Shown here: piece by piece, positions 9,322-17,509 of the stretch
Numbering within the stretch: position 1 is the first letter of the stretch
Layout of the letters: every line of letters begins with the position of its first letter
Position numbers and translations under genes: made by a program
NCBI GenBank assembly: GCA_902793325.1
Contig: CADBCY010000007.1
Span: 41,163 to 105,162 of the forward strand
Length of the DNA stretch: 64,000 nt
From: an uncultured Eubacteriales bacterium
Lineage (GTDB): Bacteria; Bacillota; Clostridia; Christensenellales; Aristaeellaceae
Direction: 5' to 3'
The notes under the pieces: generated by a model
The model's database searches: none
What the model saw: only the letters and a program-made list of their open reading frames with translations
Told to the model about the DNA's origin: nothing

Positions 9322-10569
9322 ATGCCTGAGAACAAGAAACCCGAACGCACGGTCGACGAAGGCGCGACCAAGGGCGCGGCGACCCGTCCCTCCGGCGGGA
9401 AGAAGCCCGCGCAGGGCGCTTCCGGGAAGCCGCAGTCGCCCCGGGCCGCGAAGGCCGAGGCGAAGCGCGCCCGCAAGGCCGCGCGCCGGGCGGCCGGGAA
9501 GGCCGCGCGCAAGCGCCCGTCCCGCTACTCGCCCCAGGAGCTGCGCCGCCGCCGCATGGCCCGCCGCCGCGCGCTGTTTGCGCTGGCGGTGCTCGTCGCC
9601 GTGGCCGCCATCGTGTTCTTCCTGGTGCTGCGCAACACCGGCGACATCTCCCTGGCGGAGAACGGCATCGGCACGCTGTTCAGCCGCGCGCAGATGGCCG
9701 TGAGCGAGGTCACGAACCGCGTGCGCCGCTTCACCCAGCGCTGGCACAACTACGAGCAGCTCGAGGCCGACTACCAGGAGCTCCAGTTGGAGAACCAGCG
9801 CCTGACGCTGCAACTGAACGCCGCCAAGGAGGACGTGAACGAGAACGAGCGCCTGCAGGACCTGCTGGACGCCAAGAGCCGCTACGAGGCGCTGGACCCC
9901 ATCTACGCGAAGGTCATCGCCCGCAGCCCCGGCCAGTGGTTCGAGACCTTTTCCATCAACCGCGGCAAGAACGACGGCGTCACCCAGGGCATGTCCGTGG
10001 TGAACGGCGACGGCCTGATCGGCCGCGTGTACGAGGCGGGCAGCAACTACGCCAAGGTGCTGTGCATCGTCGACGCCCGCTCCTCGGTGGCCTGCATGGT
10101 GCAGGATACCCGCGACAACGGCATCATGCGCGGCGAGATCGCCGACGATTCCGACCACGCGGAGTGCTACGTCTACTACCTGCCGAGCCTGAACAACGTC
10201 TCGCCCGGCAACGCGGTCATCACCTCCGGCACGGACAGCCTCTTCCCCAAGGGGCTGCACATCGGCGTCGTGACCGCCGTCTCCATGGACAGCGGCAGCG
10301 AAGGCAGCTACGCCATCGTCACGCCGTCGGTGGACTTCCAGCACATCGAGGAGGTCTTCGTGCTGCGCGAGGTCGTGGAGACCGACAGCGAGAAGGCCCT
10401 GCCCAGCCTGAAGGGCGTGCAGAGCATCCTCAGCAGCACGGCCACGCCCAACCCGAACGTCACCCCGACGCCCGGCCCCACGCCGGAGGAGCCCACCTGG
10501 AGCTATCCCTCCGCCAGCGCCGGCGCGCCCATCGAACCGCTGCCCGAGGACAACTGGGCGCGGAGTTGA
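9322..10569 (+). CDS. mreC: Rod shape-determining protein MreC with long basic N-terminal extension
   Basis: 415 residues. MreC is a bitopic scaffold that binds PBP2 outside the membrane. The layout is a cytoplasmic K/R/A-rich tail (1-83), one membrane helix (about 84-103), a coiled coil (about 125-180, QLEADYQELQLENQRLTLQL), the beta-barrel MreC core (about 190-355) and a Pro/Thr-rich tail (TPNPNVTPTPGPTPEEPTW). The ~80-residue basic leader before the helix is far longer than the usual 5-20 residues. The gene lies between mreB and mreD in the operon. Confidence 0.93.
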   Translation: MPENKKPERTVDEGATKGAATRPSGGKKPAQGASGKPQSPRAAKAEAKRARKAARRAAGKAARKRPSRYSPQELRRRRMARRRALFALAVLVAVAAIVFFLVLRNTGDISLAENGIGTLFSRAQMAVSEVTNRVRRFTQRWHNYEQLEADYQELQLENQRLTLQLNAAKEDVNENERLQDLLDAKSRYEALDPIYAKVIARSPGQWFETFSINRGKNDGVTQGMSVVNGDGLIGRVYEAGSNYAKVLCIVDARSSVACMVQDTRDNGIMRGEIADDSDHAECYVYYLPSLNNVSPGNAVITSGTDSLFPKGLHIGVVTAVSMDSGSEGSYAIVTPSVDFQHIEEVFVLREVVETDSEKALPSLKGVQSILSSTATPNPNVTPTPGPTPEEPTWSYPSASAGAPIEPLPEDNWARS

Positions 10570-10686
10570 CGGCAAGGCCGTTCGCCGTCGGCTGAACGGC
10601 CGGGCGATCGGCGGTTTCATTTCCGTTTCGGCGGCCCGGCCGGCAATGCCCGACCGGCGGCCGAAAGCGTATTCAGGAGGTTTCGC

Positions 10687-11232
10687 TTGCTTCGACGCAT
10701 ACTCCCCGCGCTGCTGATCCTCGTCAGCGTGCTGCTGGACACCGCGGTGCTCCCCGTCGTCTACGGGGGGCTGTACGCCGTGCCCGTGACGCTGGTGATG
10801 GTGTTCCTGATCGGCATGCTGCTCGGGCGGATGCGCGGGCTGCTGTACGGCACCATCGGCGGCCTGCTGCTGGACATCACCACCGGCACGCTGGGCATGC
10901 TGATGCTGGTGTTCATGTTCTGCGGGTTCATGATCGGGCTGATCGTGTACCAGCCCGAGGAGCAGTACGTCTCCGCCGCCCGGCGCAGGGCGTCCCGCCG
11001 CCGCTGGGTGTGGCCCGCCATCTGGACCTTCTCCCTGTACGCCGTGGTGGAAGTGGCGCTGCTGGTCATGCAGTACTTCTACACGGCCAACTTCAAGTGG
11101 CAATACCTGTTGTACATACTCATTCGCGCGGCGATCCTGACGGTCGCGGTGGTGCTGCTCCGGCCCCTGTTCGGGACCATGCTGCTCAGCCGCCGCCCCG
11201 CCGCCCGCGTCCGGGAGGTGAAAAACTTTTGA
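10687..11232 (+). CDS. mreD: Rod shape-determining protein MreD
   Basis: 181 residues, nearly all hydrophobic, with five to six predicted membrane helices (LRRILPALLILVSVLLDTAV; TLVMVFLIGMLLGRMRG; LYGTIGGLLLDITTGTLGML). MreD is the polytopic partner of MreC. Start is TTG 10687, six bases after AGGAGG. The 117-base mreC-mreD spacer contains a GGCCGTTC/GAACGGCC hairpin without a T tract, which could modulate read-through. The last bases overlap the possible TTG start of the next gene. Confidence 0.9.
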   Translation: MLRRILPALLILVSVLLDTAVLPVVYGGLYAVPVTLVMVFLIGMLLGRMRGLLYGTIGGLLLDITTGTLGMLMLVFMFCGFMIGLIVYQPEEQYVSAARRRASRRRWVWPAIWTFSLYAVVEVALLVMQYFYTANFKWQYLLYILIRAAILTVAVVLLRPLFGTMLLSRRPAARVREVKNF

Positions 11233-11249
11233 AGCGCACCGAGGACAAC

Positions 11250-13724
11250 ATGAAAAAGATGCGCAGGCTGTTTACGCGGCGCATGATTATCCTCTCGGGC
11301 CTGCTGCTGCTGGTGTTCGCGGCGTTCTTCCTCCGGCTTGACTGGATGATCCGCGTGCGCGGCGACAGCTACACCTCGCGCGCCGAGACCCGCTCCACCA
11401 AGACCATCACGCTGTACGGCATGCGCGGCACCATCTACGACACCAACATGGTGCCCCTGGCCTACGACCGCCGCAGCTTCAACGTCACCTTCTACCGCGA
11501 CCCCACCCGCAACAACGACGCGGACCGCCTGGCATACACCCGCACGCTGGCGGAGGTCATCAAGCTGGTGGAATCCAACGGCAAGAGCACCGTGAACAGC
11601 TTCTGGCTGAAAAAGGGCGCGGACGGCGTGTGGCGCTTCGACTCCGGTTCCGGCTCCGCCACCGTGGAGGCCACGCGAGAGCGCCAGTGGCGGCAGAACT
11701 TCTACCTGACCAACACCCCCGAGGAGGATCTCTACAAATCGCTGCTGACCAAGTACCGCGTGCTGGAGGTGCTCGGCAACGACGCCAGCGAGGACATGAT
11801 CGTGAAGGTGCTCTCGCTGTGGCAGGAGAGCCGCATGAACGCCTTCAACAGCACGCCCGTCACCATCGCCTACGACGTGGGCTACGAGACGGTGTCGGAG
11901 ATCGAGGTGCACTCGCTGGACTTCCTGGGCATCGACGTGACGGAGAGCTCCAGCCGCGTGTACCCGCAGGGCGAAACGGCCTGCCACATCGTGGGCTATA
12001 CCAGCAAGATCTCCTCCAAGAACCTGGAGACCTACCAGCGCAAGGGCTATCCCAACGACGCCTACATCGGCTCCGACGGCGTGGAGCGCTACCTGGAGGA
12101 CCAGCTCTCCCCCTATACCGAGTACCGCCAGGGCAAGCGCACCGTGGAGGTGGACACCCGCGGCAAGGCCGTGCGCGAGCTGAGCTACACCGCCCCGGTG
12201 GACGGCAGCAGCGTCGTGCTCACCATCGACGTGGACCTTGAAAACGTGATGCGCGAGGCCCTGGAGGACACCATCGCGGAGATCCGCGAGACCCAGGAGA
12301 AGACCATTCGCTCCCGCCGCTGGCGCGAGCACAACAAGGAAGAGCTGAAGCCCTACCGCAAGGGCGAGAAGGCCATCCATCTGGCGGAGACCGGCGCGAT
12401 GGTGGTCATGGACCCCTACAGCGGCAAGGTGCTGGGCATGGTGAGCGTGCCGGGGTTTGACCTGTCGATGTTCAACGACGGCAGCGTGGACCCGGAGAAG
12501 TGGCTGGACGTGCTGGAGGGCAACAACCCCCTCCTGAACCGCGCCGTTGGCACCAAGGACGCCCCCGGCTCCATCTTCAAGCTGTGTACGGGCCTGGCGG
12601 GCCTGTCCGAGGGCGCCATCACCCTGGACGAGCGCATCAACGACGAGGGCGGCTTCTACTACACCGACCCCACCCACCCCGCCAAGTGCTGGACCAGCTA
12701 CCCGGAGAACCACCAGAACCAGACCATCGTCGAGGGCCTGAAGAACTCCTGCAACTACTTCTTCTACACCGTGGGCTACCGGCTGGGCATCGACAAGCTG
12801 TACCAGTGGTCGGCCGCCCTGGGCCTGACCAGCAAGACCAACATCGAGCTGCCCGGCGAGGCCACCAGCTTCGTGGGCAACCAGGACATGCTCTACGACC
12901 CCAACAACAGCCCCAGCTGGCAGAACACCGCCAAGCCCCTCATCACCTACAACGCCATGAAGAGCACGCTGGAGCAGGTGTTCGCCGAGCGCAAGATGAC
13001 GGTGAACAGCGAGGTGATGGAGAAGGCGCTGTCCGATTTAATGCTGATCCCCGTCACCAAGGGCGTGAAGGACAACTGGTACCAGCCCATCCGCGAGATC
13101 CTGGTCTATGACCTGGGCCTGCCGCTGAGCTACGTCACCGGCCACTACATGGTCAACACCTTCACCACCTACCTCTCCGACATCTACTGGACGCCCAACG
13201 AGACCATCATGGTGGCCATCGGCCAGTCCATCACGCAGGTGACGCCCGTGGCCGTCGCGCGCTACGTCAGCGCCATCGTGAACGGCGGCACCGTGTACGA
13301 CGCCCAGCTCGTGGACAAGATCATCGCCCCCGACGGCACCGTGGTGCTGGACAAGGAGCCCGTGGTCGCCAACCAGATCGACACCGATCCCGCGTACTTC
13401 GCCGCCATCCGCAAGGGCATGGAGGAGGTTACGGACGAGGTCGCCGGCGGTACCGCGGCCAAGTACTTCGAACGGGCCAAGTACAAGATCGCCGCCAAGA
13501 CCGGAACCTCCCAGCGCACGGAGCTGGACGTGGAGAACAACAGCTGGATGGTGGCCTACGCCCCGGCGGACGAGCCGCAGATCGTGGTGGTCTGCTACAT
13601 CCAGAACGGCTACTCCGGCGCCTACTCCTCCCCCGCCATCATCAAGACCATCGAGTACTACCTGGACCACGTACAAAACCAGGAGAGCACCGTGATGGAA
13701 AAGGACTTCACCCTGGCGGACTGA
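11250..13724 (+). CDS. mrdA: Penicillin-binding protein 2 (elongasome transpeptidase)
   Basis: 824 residues. PBP2 cross-links peptidoglycan during side-wall growth together with RodA. The N-terminal membrane anchor (RRMIILSGLLLLVFAAFFL) is followed by a PBP dimerisation domain with a large insertion, then a transpeptidase domain with catalytic S441-x-x-K (PGSIFK), SCN in NSCNYFFYTVG, and KTGTSQ. ATG 11250 has GAGG five bases upstream. TTG 11229, overlapping the mreD stop and preceded by GGGAGG at 10 bases, is a credible alternative adding seven residues. It is followed by rodA after 58 bases, the usual pairing. Confidence 0.95.
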   Translation: MKKMRRLFTRRMIILSGLLLLVFAAFFLRLDWMIRVRGDSYTSRAETRSTKTITLYGMRGTIYDTNMVPLAYDRRSFNVTFYRDPTRNNDADRLAYTRTLAEVIKLVESNGKSTVNSFWLKKGADGVWRFDSGSGSATVEATRERQWRQNFYLTNTPEEDLYKSLLTKYRVLEVLGNDASEDMIVKVLSLWQESRMNAFNSTPVTIAYDVGYETVSEIEVHSLDFLGIDVTESSSRVYPQGETACHIVGYTSKISSKNLETYQRKGYPNDAYIGSDGVERYLEDQLSPYTEYRQGKRTVEVDTRGKAVRELSYTAPVDGSSVVLTIDVDLENVMREALEDTIAEIRETQEKTIRSRRWREHNKEELKPYRKGEKAIHLAETGAMVVMDPYSGKVLGMVSVPGFDLSMFNDGSVDPEKWLDVLEGNNPLLNRAVGTKDAPGSIFKLCTGLAGLSEGAITLDERINDEGGFYYTDPTHPAKCWTSYPENHQNQTIVEGLKNSCNYFFYTVGYRLGIDKLYQWSAALGLTSKTNIELPGEATSFVGNQDMLYDPNNSPSWQNTAKPLITYNAMKSTLEQVFAERKMTVNSEVMEKALSDLMLIPVTKGVKDNWYQPIREILVYDLGLPLSYVTGHYMVNTFTTYLSDIYWTPNETIMVAIGQSITQVTPVAVARYVSAIVNGGTVYDAQLVDKIIAPDGTVVLDKEPVVANQIDTDPAYFAAIRKGMEEVTDEVAGGTAAKYFERAKYKIAAKTGTSQRTELDVENNSWMVAYAPADEPQIVVVCYIQNGYSGAYSSPAIIKTIEYYLDHVQNQESTVMEKDFTLAD

Positions 13725-13782
13725 CGCGCGCCGGGACCCCGACGGCCGCCCGGCCGGACATTCCCTTAGGAGATACGGTTCG

Positions 13783-15027
13783 ATGCTGAAAAGAATTCGC
13801 GCATTTTTCAAATACGTCCGCGAGAACCACTTTGATCGCAGCCTGATGAAGTACTTCGACTGGCCGCTGATGATCAACGTGCTGGCGATCGCGTTTTTCG
13901 GCGTGGTCTGCATCTTCTCGGCCACCTCCAGCCAGGTCATGGAGAAGCCCGCCAACGTCATCGAGATGCTGCAGACGCAGTCCGTCCTCTACCCCCGCCT
14001 GCAGCTCATGTGGATCGGCGCCGGGCTCATCGCCATGGCCTTCATCATCTTCTTTCCCTACGAGCTGTACGGGCACTACGCCAACGTGTTCTACATGGGC
14101 AACATCGCGCTGCTGGTGTTCACGCTGCTGGTGGCCCGCGCGGGCCGCGGCGGCATGACCGCCTTCCTGAACTGGGGCAACGACCGCGGCTTCCAGCCCT
14201 CGGAGGTCGGCAAGATCGCCATTATCATCGCCCTGGCCAAGGCGTTCTCCGTGCGCAAGGAACCCATCATGACCTTCCACGACCTGGTGCTGCTCATCGT
14301 GTACATCTCCATCCCGCTGGTGCTGATCGTCGCCCAGCCGGACGTCGGCACGGCGCTGGTGTACGTGGCCATCTTCGCGCTGATGGTGTTCGTCTCCGGC
14401 ACCAACTCCAAGATGATCTGGGGCGTGGTGATCGCCGTGGCGCTGCTGGCGATTCCCGTGTGGTACTTCATCAACAACTCCGCCTCCGACAACTTCCGCT
14501 TCACGCGCATACTGATCTGGCTGGACCCCGAGTCCTACCCCGACGACGCGCGCCAGGTCATCAACGCGCAGATCGCCATCGGCTCGGGCGGGCTGTTCGG
14601 CAAGGGCATCATCTCCCCCGGCAGCTTCGCGTCGCTGGGCTACATCTCCGACGACCACACCGACTTCATCTTCGCCATCGTGTGCGAATCGTTCGGCTTC
14701 GTGGGCGGCGCGGCGCTGATCCTGGCCTACGCGGGCATGATCGCGCGGCTCATCATACTGACGCTGCGGGTGGACGATCCCTACGGCTCCTACCTGATCG
14801 TGGGCGTGACGGGGCTGTTGCTGTTCCACGTGCTGGAAAACATCGGCATGGTGATCGGGCTGTTCCCGGTCACGGGCATTCCCCTGCCCTTCGTCAGCTA
14901 CGGAGGCTCGAACATGCTGACGAACATGATGGGCATCGGCCTGGTGCTGAACGTCGTCATGCGCTCCCGCCGCCACGAGCTGCAACAGCGCACGGGCAAC
15001 GAGAAGATCCGCCAGCTCAAGGGATAG
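13783..15027 (+). CDS. rodA: Peptidoglycan glycosyltransferase RodA (SEDS family)
   Basis: 414 residues with about ten membrane helices. RodA polymerises lipid II into glycan strands and works with PBP2. Family blocks include FLNWGNDRGFQPSEVGKIA, VAQPDVGTALVYVAIFALMVFVSG with the conserved Asp region, QVINAQIAIGSGGLFGKG, HTDFIFAIVCESFGFVG and PLPFVSYGGSNMLTNMMGIGL. Start is ATG 13783 after TTAGGAGA. The stop codon overlaps the ribosome binding site of rnhB (TAGGAGGG), so the two are tightly linked. Confidence 0.95.
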   Translation: MLKRIRAFFKYVRENHFDRSLMKYFDWPLMINVLAIAFFGVVCIFSATSSQVMEKPANVIEMLQTQSVLYPRLQLMWIGAGLIAMAFIIFFPYELYGHYANVFYMGNIALLVFTLLVARAGRGGMTAFLNWGNDRGFQPSEVGKIAIIIALAKAFSVRKEPIMTFHDLVLLIVYISIPLVLIVAQPDVGTALVYVAIFALMVFVSGTNSKMIWGVVIAVALLAIPVWYFINNSASDNFRFTRILIWLDPESYPDDARQVINAQIAIGSGGLFGKGIISPGSFASLGYISDDHTDFIFAIVCESFGFVGGAALILAYAGMIARLIILTLRVDDPYGSYLIVGVTGLLLFHVLENIGMVIGLFPVTGIPLPFVSYGGSNMLTNMMGIGLVLNVVMRSRRHELQQRTGNEKIRQLKG

Positions 15028-15040
15028 GAGGGAAACCGCC

Positions 15041-15688
15041 ATGTCCGAAGCCGTATCGCACAAGAAGAGGGAGACGCCCCAGGAGAAGCTGGAGCGCCTG
15101 ACGCAGCTCGAGCGGACGCTGTGGGCCGAGGGCCGCGCCGTCGCCGGCATCGACGAGGTCGGGCGCGGGCCGCTGGCGGGGCCGGTGGTCACCGCCTGCG
15201 TGTGCATTCCCCCGGACCGGCTGGTGCCCGGCGTGGACGACTCCAAGAAGCTGTCGGAGAAGAAGCGGGAGAGCCTCTACCGGCCGCTGCTGGACGCGGC
15301 CGACTACGCCGAAACCTGCTTCATCGGGCCGGAGGTCATCGACGAAATCAACATCCTGAACGCCACCCGGCGGGCCATGGAGACCTGCGCGGCGGGCTTC
15401 GGCGGCGTGTTCCTGGTGGACGCGGTGTCGGGGCTGGCGCTCCCCGGCGAGCAGCGCGCGCTGATCCACGGCGACGCCCTCAGCTACATGATCGGCGCGG
15501 CCTCCATCGTGGCCAAGGTCGCCCGGGACCGCTACATGATCGAGCTGGACGCGAAGTACCCCATGTACGGCTTCGCGCGCAACAAGGGCTACGGCACCGC
15601 CGAGCACATCGCGGCGCTGAAGCAATACGGCCCCTGCCCGGAGCACCGGCGCAGCTTCATCGGGAAGATCCTGGGGGCGCGGCCTTGA
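15041..15688 (+). CDS. rnhB: Ribonuclease HII
   Basis: 215 residues. RNase HII nicks RNA in RNA-DNA hybrids and at single ribonucleotides. The catalytic signature AGIDEVGRGPLAGPVV carries the D-E of the DEDD set, and ASIVAKVARDRYM and YPMYGFARNKGYGTAEH are further conserved blocks; the C-terminal HRRSF motif is present. It begins 13 bases after rodA and overlaps yraN by four bases. In many Bacillota rnhB follows rbgA; here it is moved about 15 kb away to the end of the mre operon. Confidence 0.96.
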   Translation: MSEAVSHKKRETPQEKLERLTQLERTLWAEGRAVAGIDEVGRGPLAGPVVTACVCIPPDRLVPGVDDSKKLSEKKRESLYRPLLDAADYAETCFIGPEVIDEINILNATRRAMETCAAGFGGVFLVDAVSGLALPGEQRALIHGDALSYMIGAASIVAKVARDRYMIELDAKYPMYGFARNKGYGTAEHIAALKQYGPCPEHRRSFIGKILGARP

Positions 15689-16035
15689 ACCGGCGCAGCT
15701 TCGGCGCCGAGGGCGAGCAGGCGGCGCGGGCGTACCTGACCGCGAAGGGCGCGAAGGTCCTGGAGATGAACTACCGCCGCCCCACCGGGGAAATCGACAT
15801 CATCGCCCGGCAGGGAAAGGCGATCCTGTTCGTGGAGGTCAAGCGGCGCTCCAGCCTGCGCTACGGTCGGCCCGCCGAGGCCGTCACCCCCGCCAAGCGC
15901 GCGCACATCCTGAACACCGCCCGGCTGTACCTGCTGGAGCAGGCGCTGGAGGACGTCCCGGTGCGCTTCGACGTCGTGGAGATCCTCCCCGGCCAGATCA
16001 ACCACATCGAGGCCGCCTTCACGGCGGATGAATGA
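15685..16035 (+). CDS. yraN: UPF0102 family protein YraN (putative endonuclease fold)
   Basis: 116 residues. FGAEGEQAARAYLTAKGAKVLEMNYR and GEIDIIARQGKAILFVEVKRRSS are the UPF0102 signature. E-x-D...E-V-K is the restriction-endonuclease-like core, although the function remains unproven. The TTG start at 15685 lies inside the rnhB stop (TTGA overlap), so translation is coupled; rnhB-yraN adjacency is common. It is the last gene of the shape operon and is followed by a long palindromic stem. Confidence 0.9.
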   Translation: MNRRSFGAEGEQAARAYLTAKGAKVLEMNYRRPTGEIDIIARQGKAILFVEVKRRSSLRYGRPAEAVTPAKRAHILNTARLYLLEQALEDVPVRFDVVEILPGQINHIEAAFTADE

Positions 16036-16054
16036 CGCCCCGCCCCGGGCATGT

Positions 16055-16127
16055 AAAAAGATCCTTCGCTTCGGCGGGGACGGCGAACGTAAAACGTCGT
16101 CGTCCGTCGCAAAGCGAAGGATCTTTT
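16055..16127. repeat. Long palindromic stem-loop, likely bidirectional terminator or repeat element
   Basis: AAAAGATCCTTCGCTT (16056-16071) and AAGCGAAGGATCTTTT (16112-16127) are a perfect 16-bp inverted repeat. The 40-base middle is itself self-complementary (GGACG / CGTCC and ACGT-aaa-ACGT). It lies between convergent yraN (+) and the M16 peptidase (-) and gives T runs on both strands. The size and internal structure are beyond what a terminator needs, which suggests a dispersed repeat unit. Confidence 0.75.
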
Positions 16128-16192
16128 GCGTAGTCTTCTCGTCTGTCGGCGGGCGTCCGCGGGCGGATCGACCCGCTTCCACGCGCCCGGCG

Positions 16193-17440
16193 CTACAGTC
16201 CGGCGGCGATCTTCCGGGCGTCCTTCCCCACCAGGGCCACCGAGTGCGGGGCGGTGAGGATCTCGCGCAGCACGCGGTTGACGTCGTCGTGGCGCATGGC
16301 GTCGATGCGGCCGATGATCTCCTCCTCGGTGCGGGTGGTATTGCGCAGCAGCAGGCGCCGCCCGGCAGACTGCATGCGCGCGGACGTGGACTCCTGCCCC
16401 AGTATGAACCCGGCCTTCATCTGCTCGCGCGCCATGGTGAACTCCGTGGGCGTGATGCCGTCCTCGGCGATGCGGCGCGCCTCCTCCAGGATCATCTCCA
16501 CGACGGCGACGGCGCTCTCCGGGTTGGTGCCCGCGTACACGGTCAGCATGCCGGTGTCGGTGTAGGGGTTGGAAAAGCTGTACACGCTGTAGGCCAGGCC
16601 GCGCTCTTCGCGGATCTTCTGGAACAGTCTGGAGGACATGGCCCCGCCGAACACGCTGTTGCCCGCGGCGAGCGCGAAGTTCCGCTCGTCCGCCAGCGTC
16701 AGCGCGGGATAGCCCAGGCAGATGTGTACCTGCTCGATGTCCTTCTCCCGCACCATCAGCGTCGGCGGCACGGCCCGGGTCACGCAGTCCCTGCGCTCAA
16801 AGCCCTCGGCCTTCCAGCCGCCCAGCAGCCGCTCCGCCAGCGCGCGCACGGCCGCCCAGTCGTAGTTGCCCGCCAGCGCCAGCACGGCGTTCTGCGGGCG
16901 GTACATGCGCTGCCAGTAGGCCGCCAGCTCATCGCGGGTGCAGCCGCGGATGCGCGCCTCCGCGCCCAGTATGGGCCGCGCCACCGGCTGGTCGCCGTAG
17001 TGGGCCAGCATCAGCAGCTCGTGCACCAGGTCCTCCGGCGTATCCTCGACCATGGCGATCTCCTCGATCACCACGCCCTTCTCCTTCTCCAGCTCCGCGG
17101 GGTCAAAGGAAGGGGCGGTCACGAGGTCCGCGAGCACGTCCATCGCCAGCGGCAGGTGTTCGTCCACCACCTTGGCGTAGAAGCAGGTGCACTCCTTGGC
17201 GGTGAAGGCGTTGAGCTGTCCGCCCACGGCGTCCATCTCCTCGGCGATCTGGCGCGCGGTGCGCCTGGCCGTGCCCTTGAACACCATGTGCTCCAGGAAG
17301 TGGCTGAGGCCCGCCTCCGATTCATCCTCGTACTGGGAACCGGAGCCGACCCACAGTCCCGCCGACACCGAGCGGAACTGCGGGATCCTCTCCCCGATGA
17401 TCCGCAGGCCGTTGGGCAGGGTGATTTGGTCAAAAGTCAT
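16193..17440 (-). CDS. M16-family zinc peptidase (pitrilysin / processing-protease type)
   Basis: 415 residues, the size of single-module M16B peptidases such as Bacillus MlpA/YmxG. The inverted zinc motif is HFLEH (H47, E50, H51) in AGLSHFLEHMVFKGT, and the third ligand lies in VIEEIAMVEDTPEDLVHE near residue 127. The start is set at ATG 17440 (MTFDQITLPNGLRI) with GAGGAGAG upstream; longer in-frame starts lack a site. It follows pnp in the same direction, the usual Bacillota order pnp-ymxG. A stem-loop without a U tract lies between the two. Likely cytoplasmic; the substrate is unknown. Confidence 0.93.
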   Translation of the reverse strand: MTFDQITLPNGLRIIGERIPQFRSVSAGLWVGSGSQYEDESEAGLSHFLEHMVFKGTARRTARQIAEEMDAVGGQLNAFTAKECTCFYAKVVDEHLPLAMDVLADLVTAPSFDPAELEKEKGVVIEEIAMVEDTPEDLVHELLMLAHYGDQPVARPILGAEARIRGCTRDELAAYWQRMYRPQNAVLALAGNYDWAAVRALAERLLGGWKAEGFERRDCVTRAVPPTLMVREKDIEQVHICLGYPALTLADERNFALAAGNSVFGGAMSSRLFQKIREERGLAYSVYSFSNPYTDTGMLTVYAGTNPESAVAVVEMILEEARRIAEDGITPTEFTMAREQMKAGFILGQESTSARMQSAGRRLLLRNTTRTEEEIIGRIDAMRHDDVNRVLREILTAPHSVALVGKDARKIAAGL

Positions 17441-17462
17441 CGTTTCTCTCCTCATAGTGAAC

Positions 17463-17489
17463 GGATGGGCATACACAGTATGCCCATCC
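17463..17489 (-). other. Stem-loop between pnp and the M16 peptidase gene
   Basis: GGATGGGCATA and TATGCCCATCC form a perfect 11-bp stem around a CACAG loop. There is no T run on the minus strand, so it is more likely an RNA-stability or processing element than a full terminator. Confidence 0.6.
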
Positions 17490-17509
17490 TTCCGGTCAGT
17501 CAATCGCGC

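Noticed and set aside
10570-10686. Terminator between mreC and mreD
   Set aside because: The GGCCGTTC/GAACGGCC hairpin has no T tract, and operon continuity through mreD-pbp2-rodA is expected.
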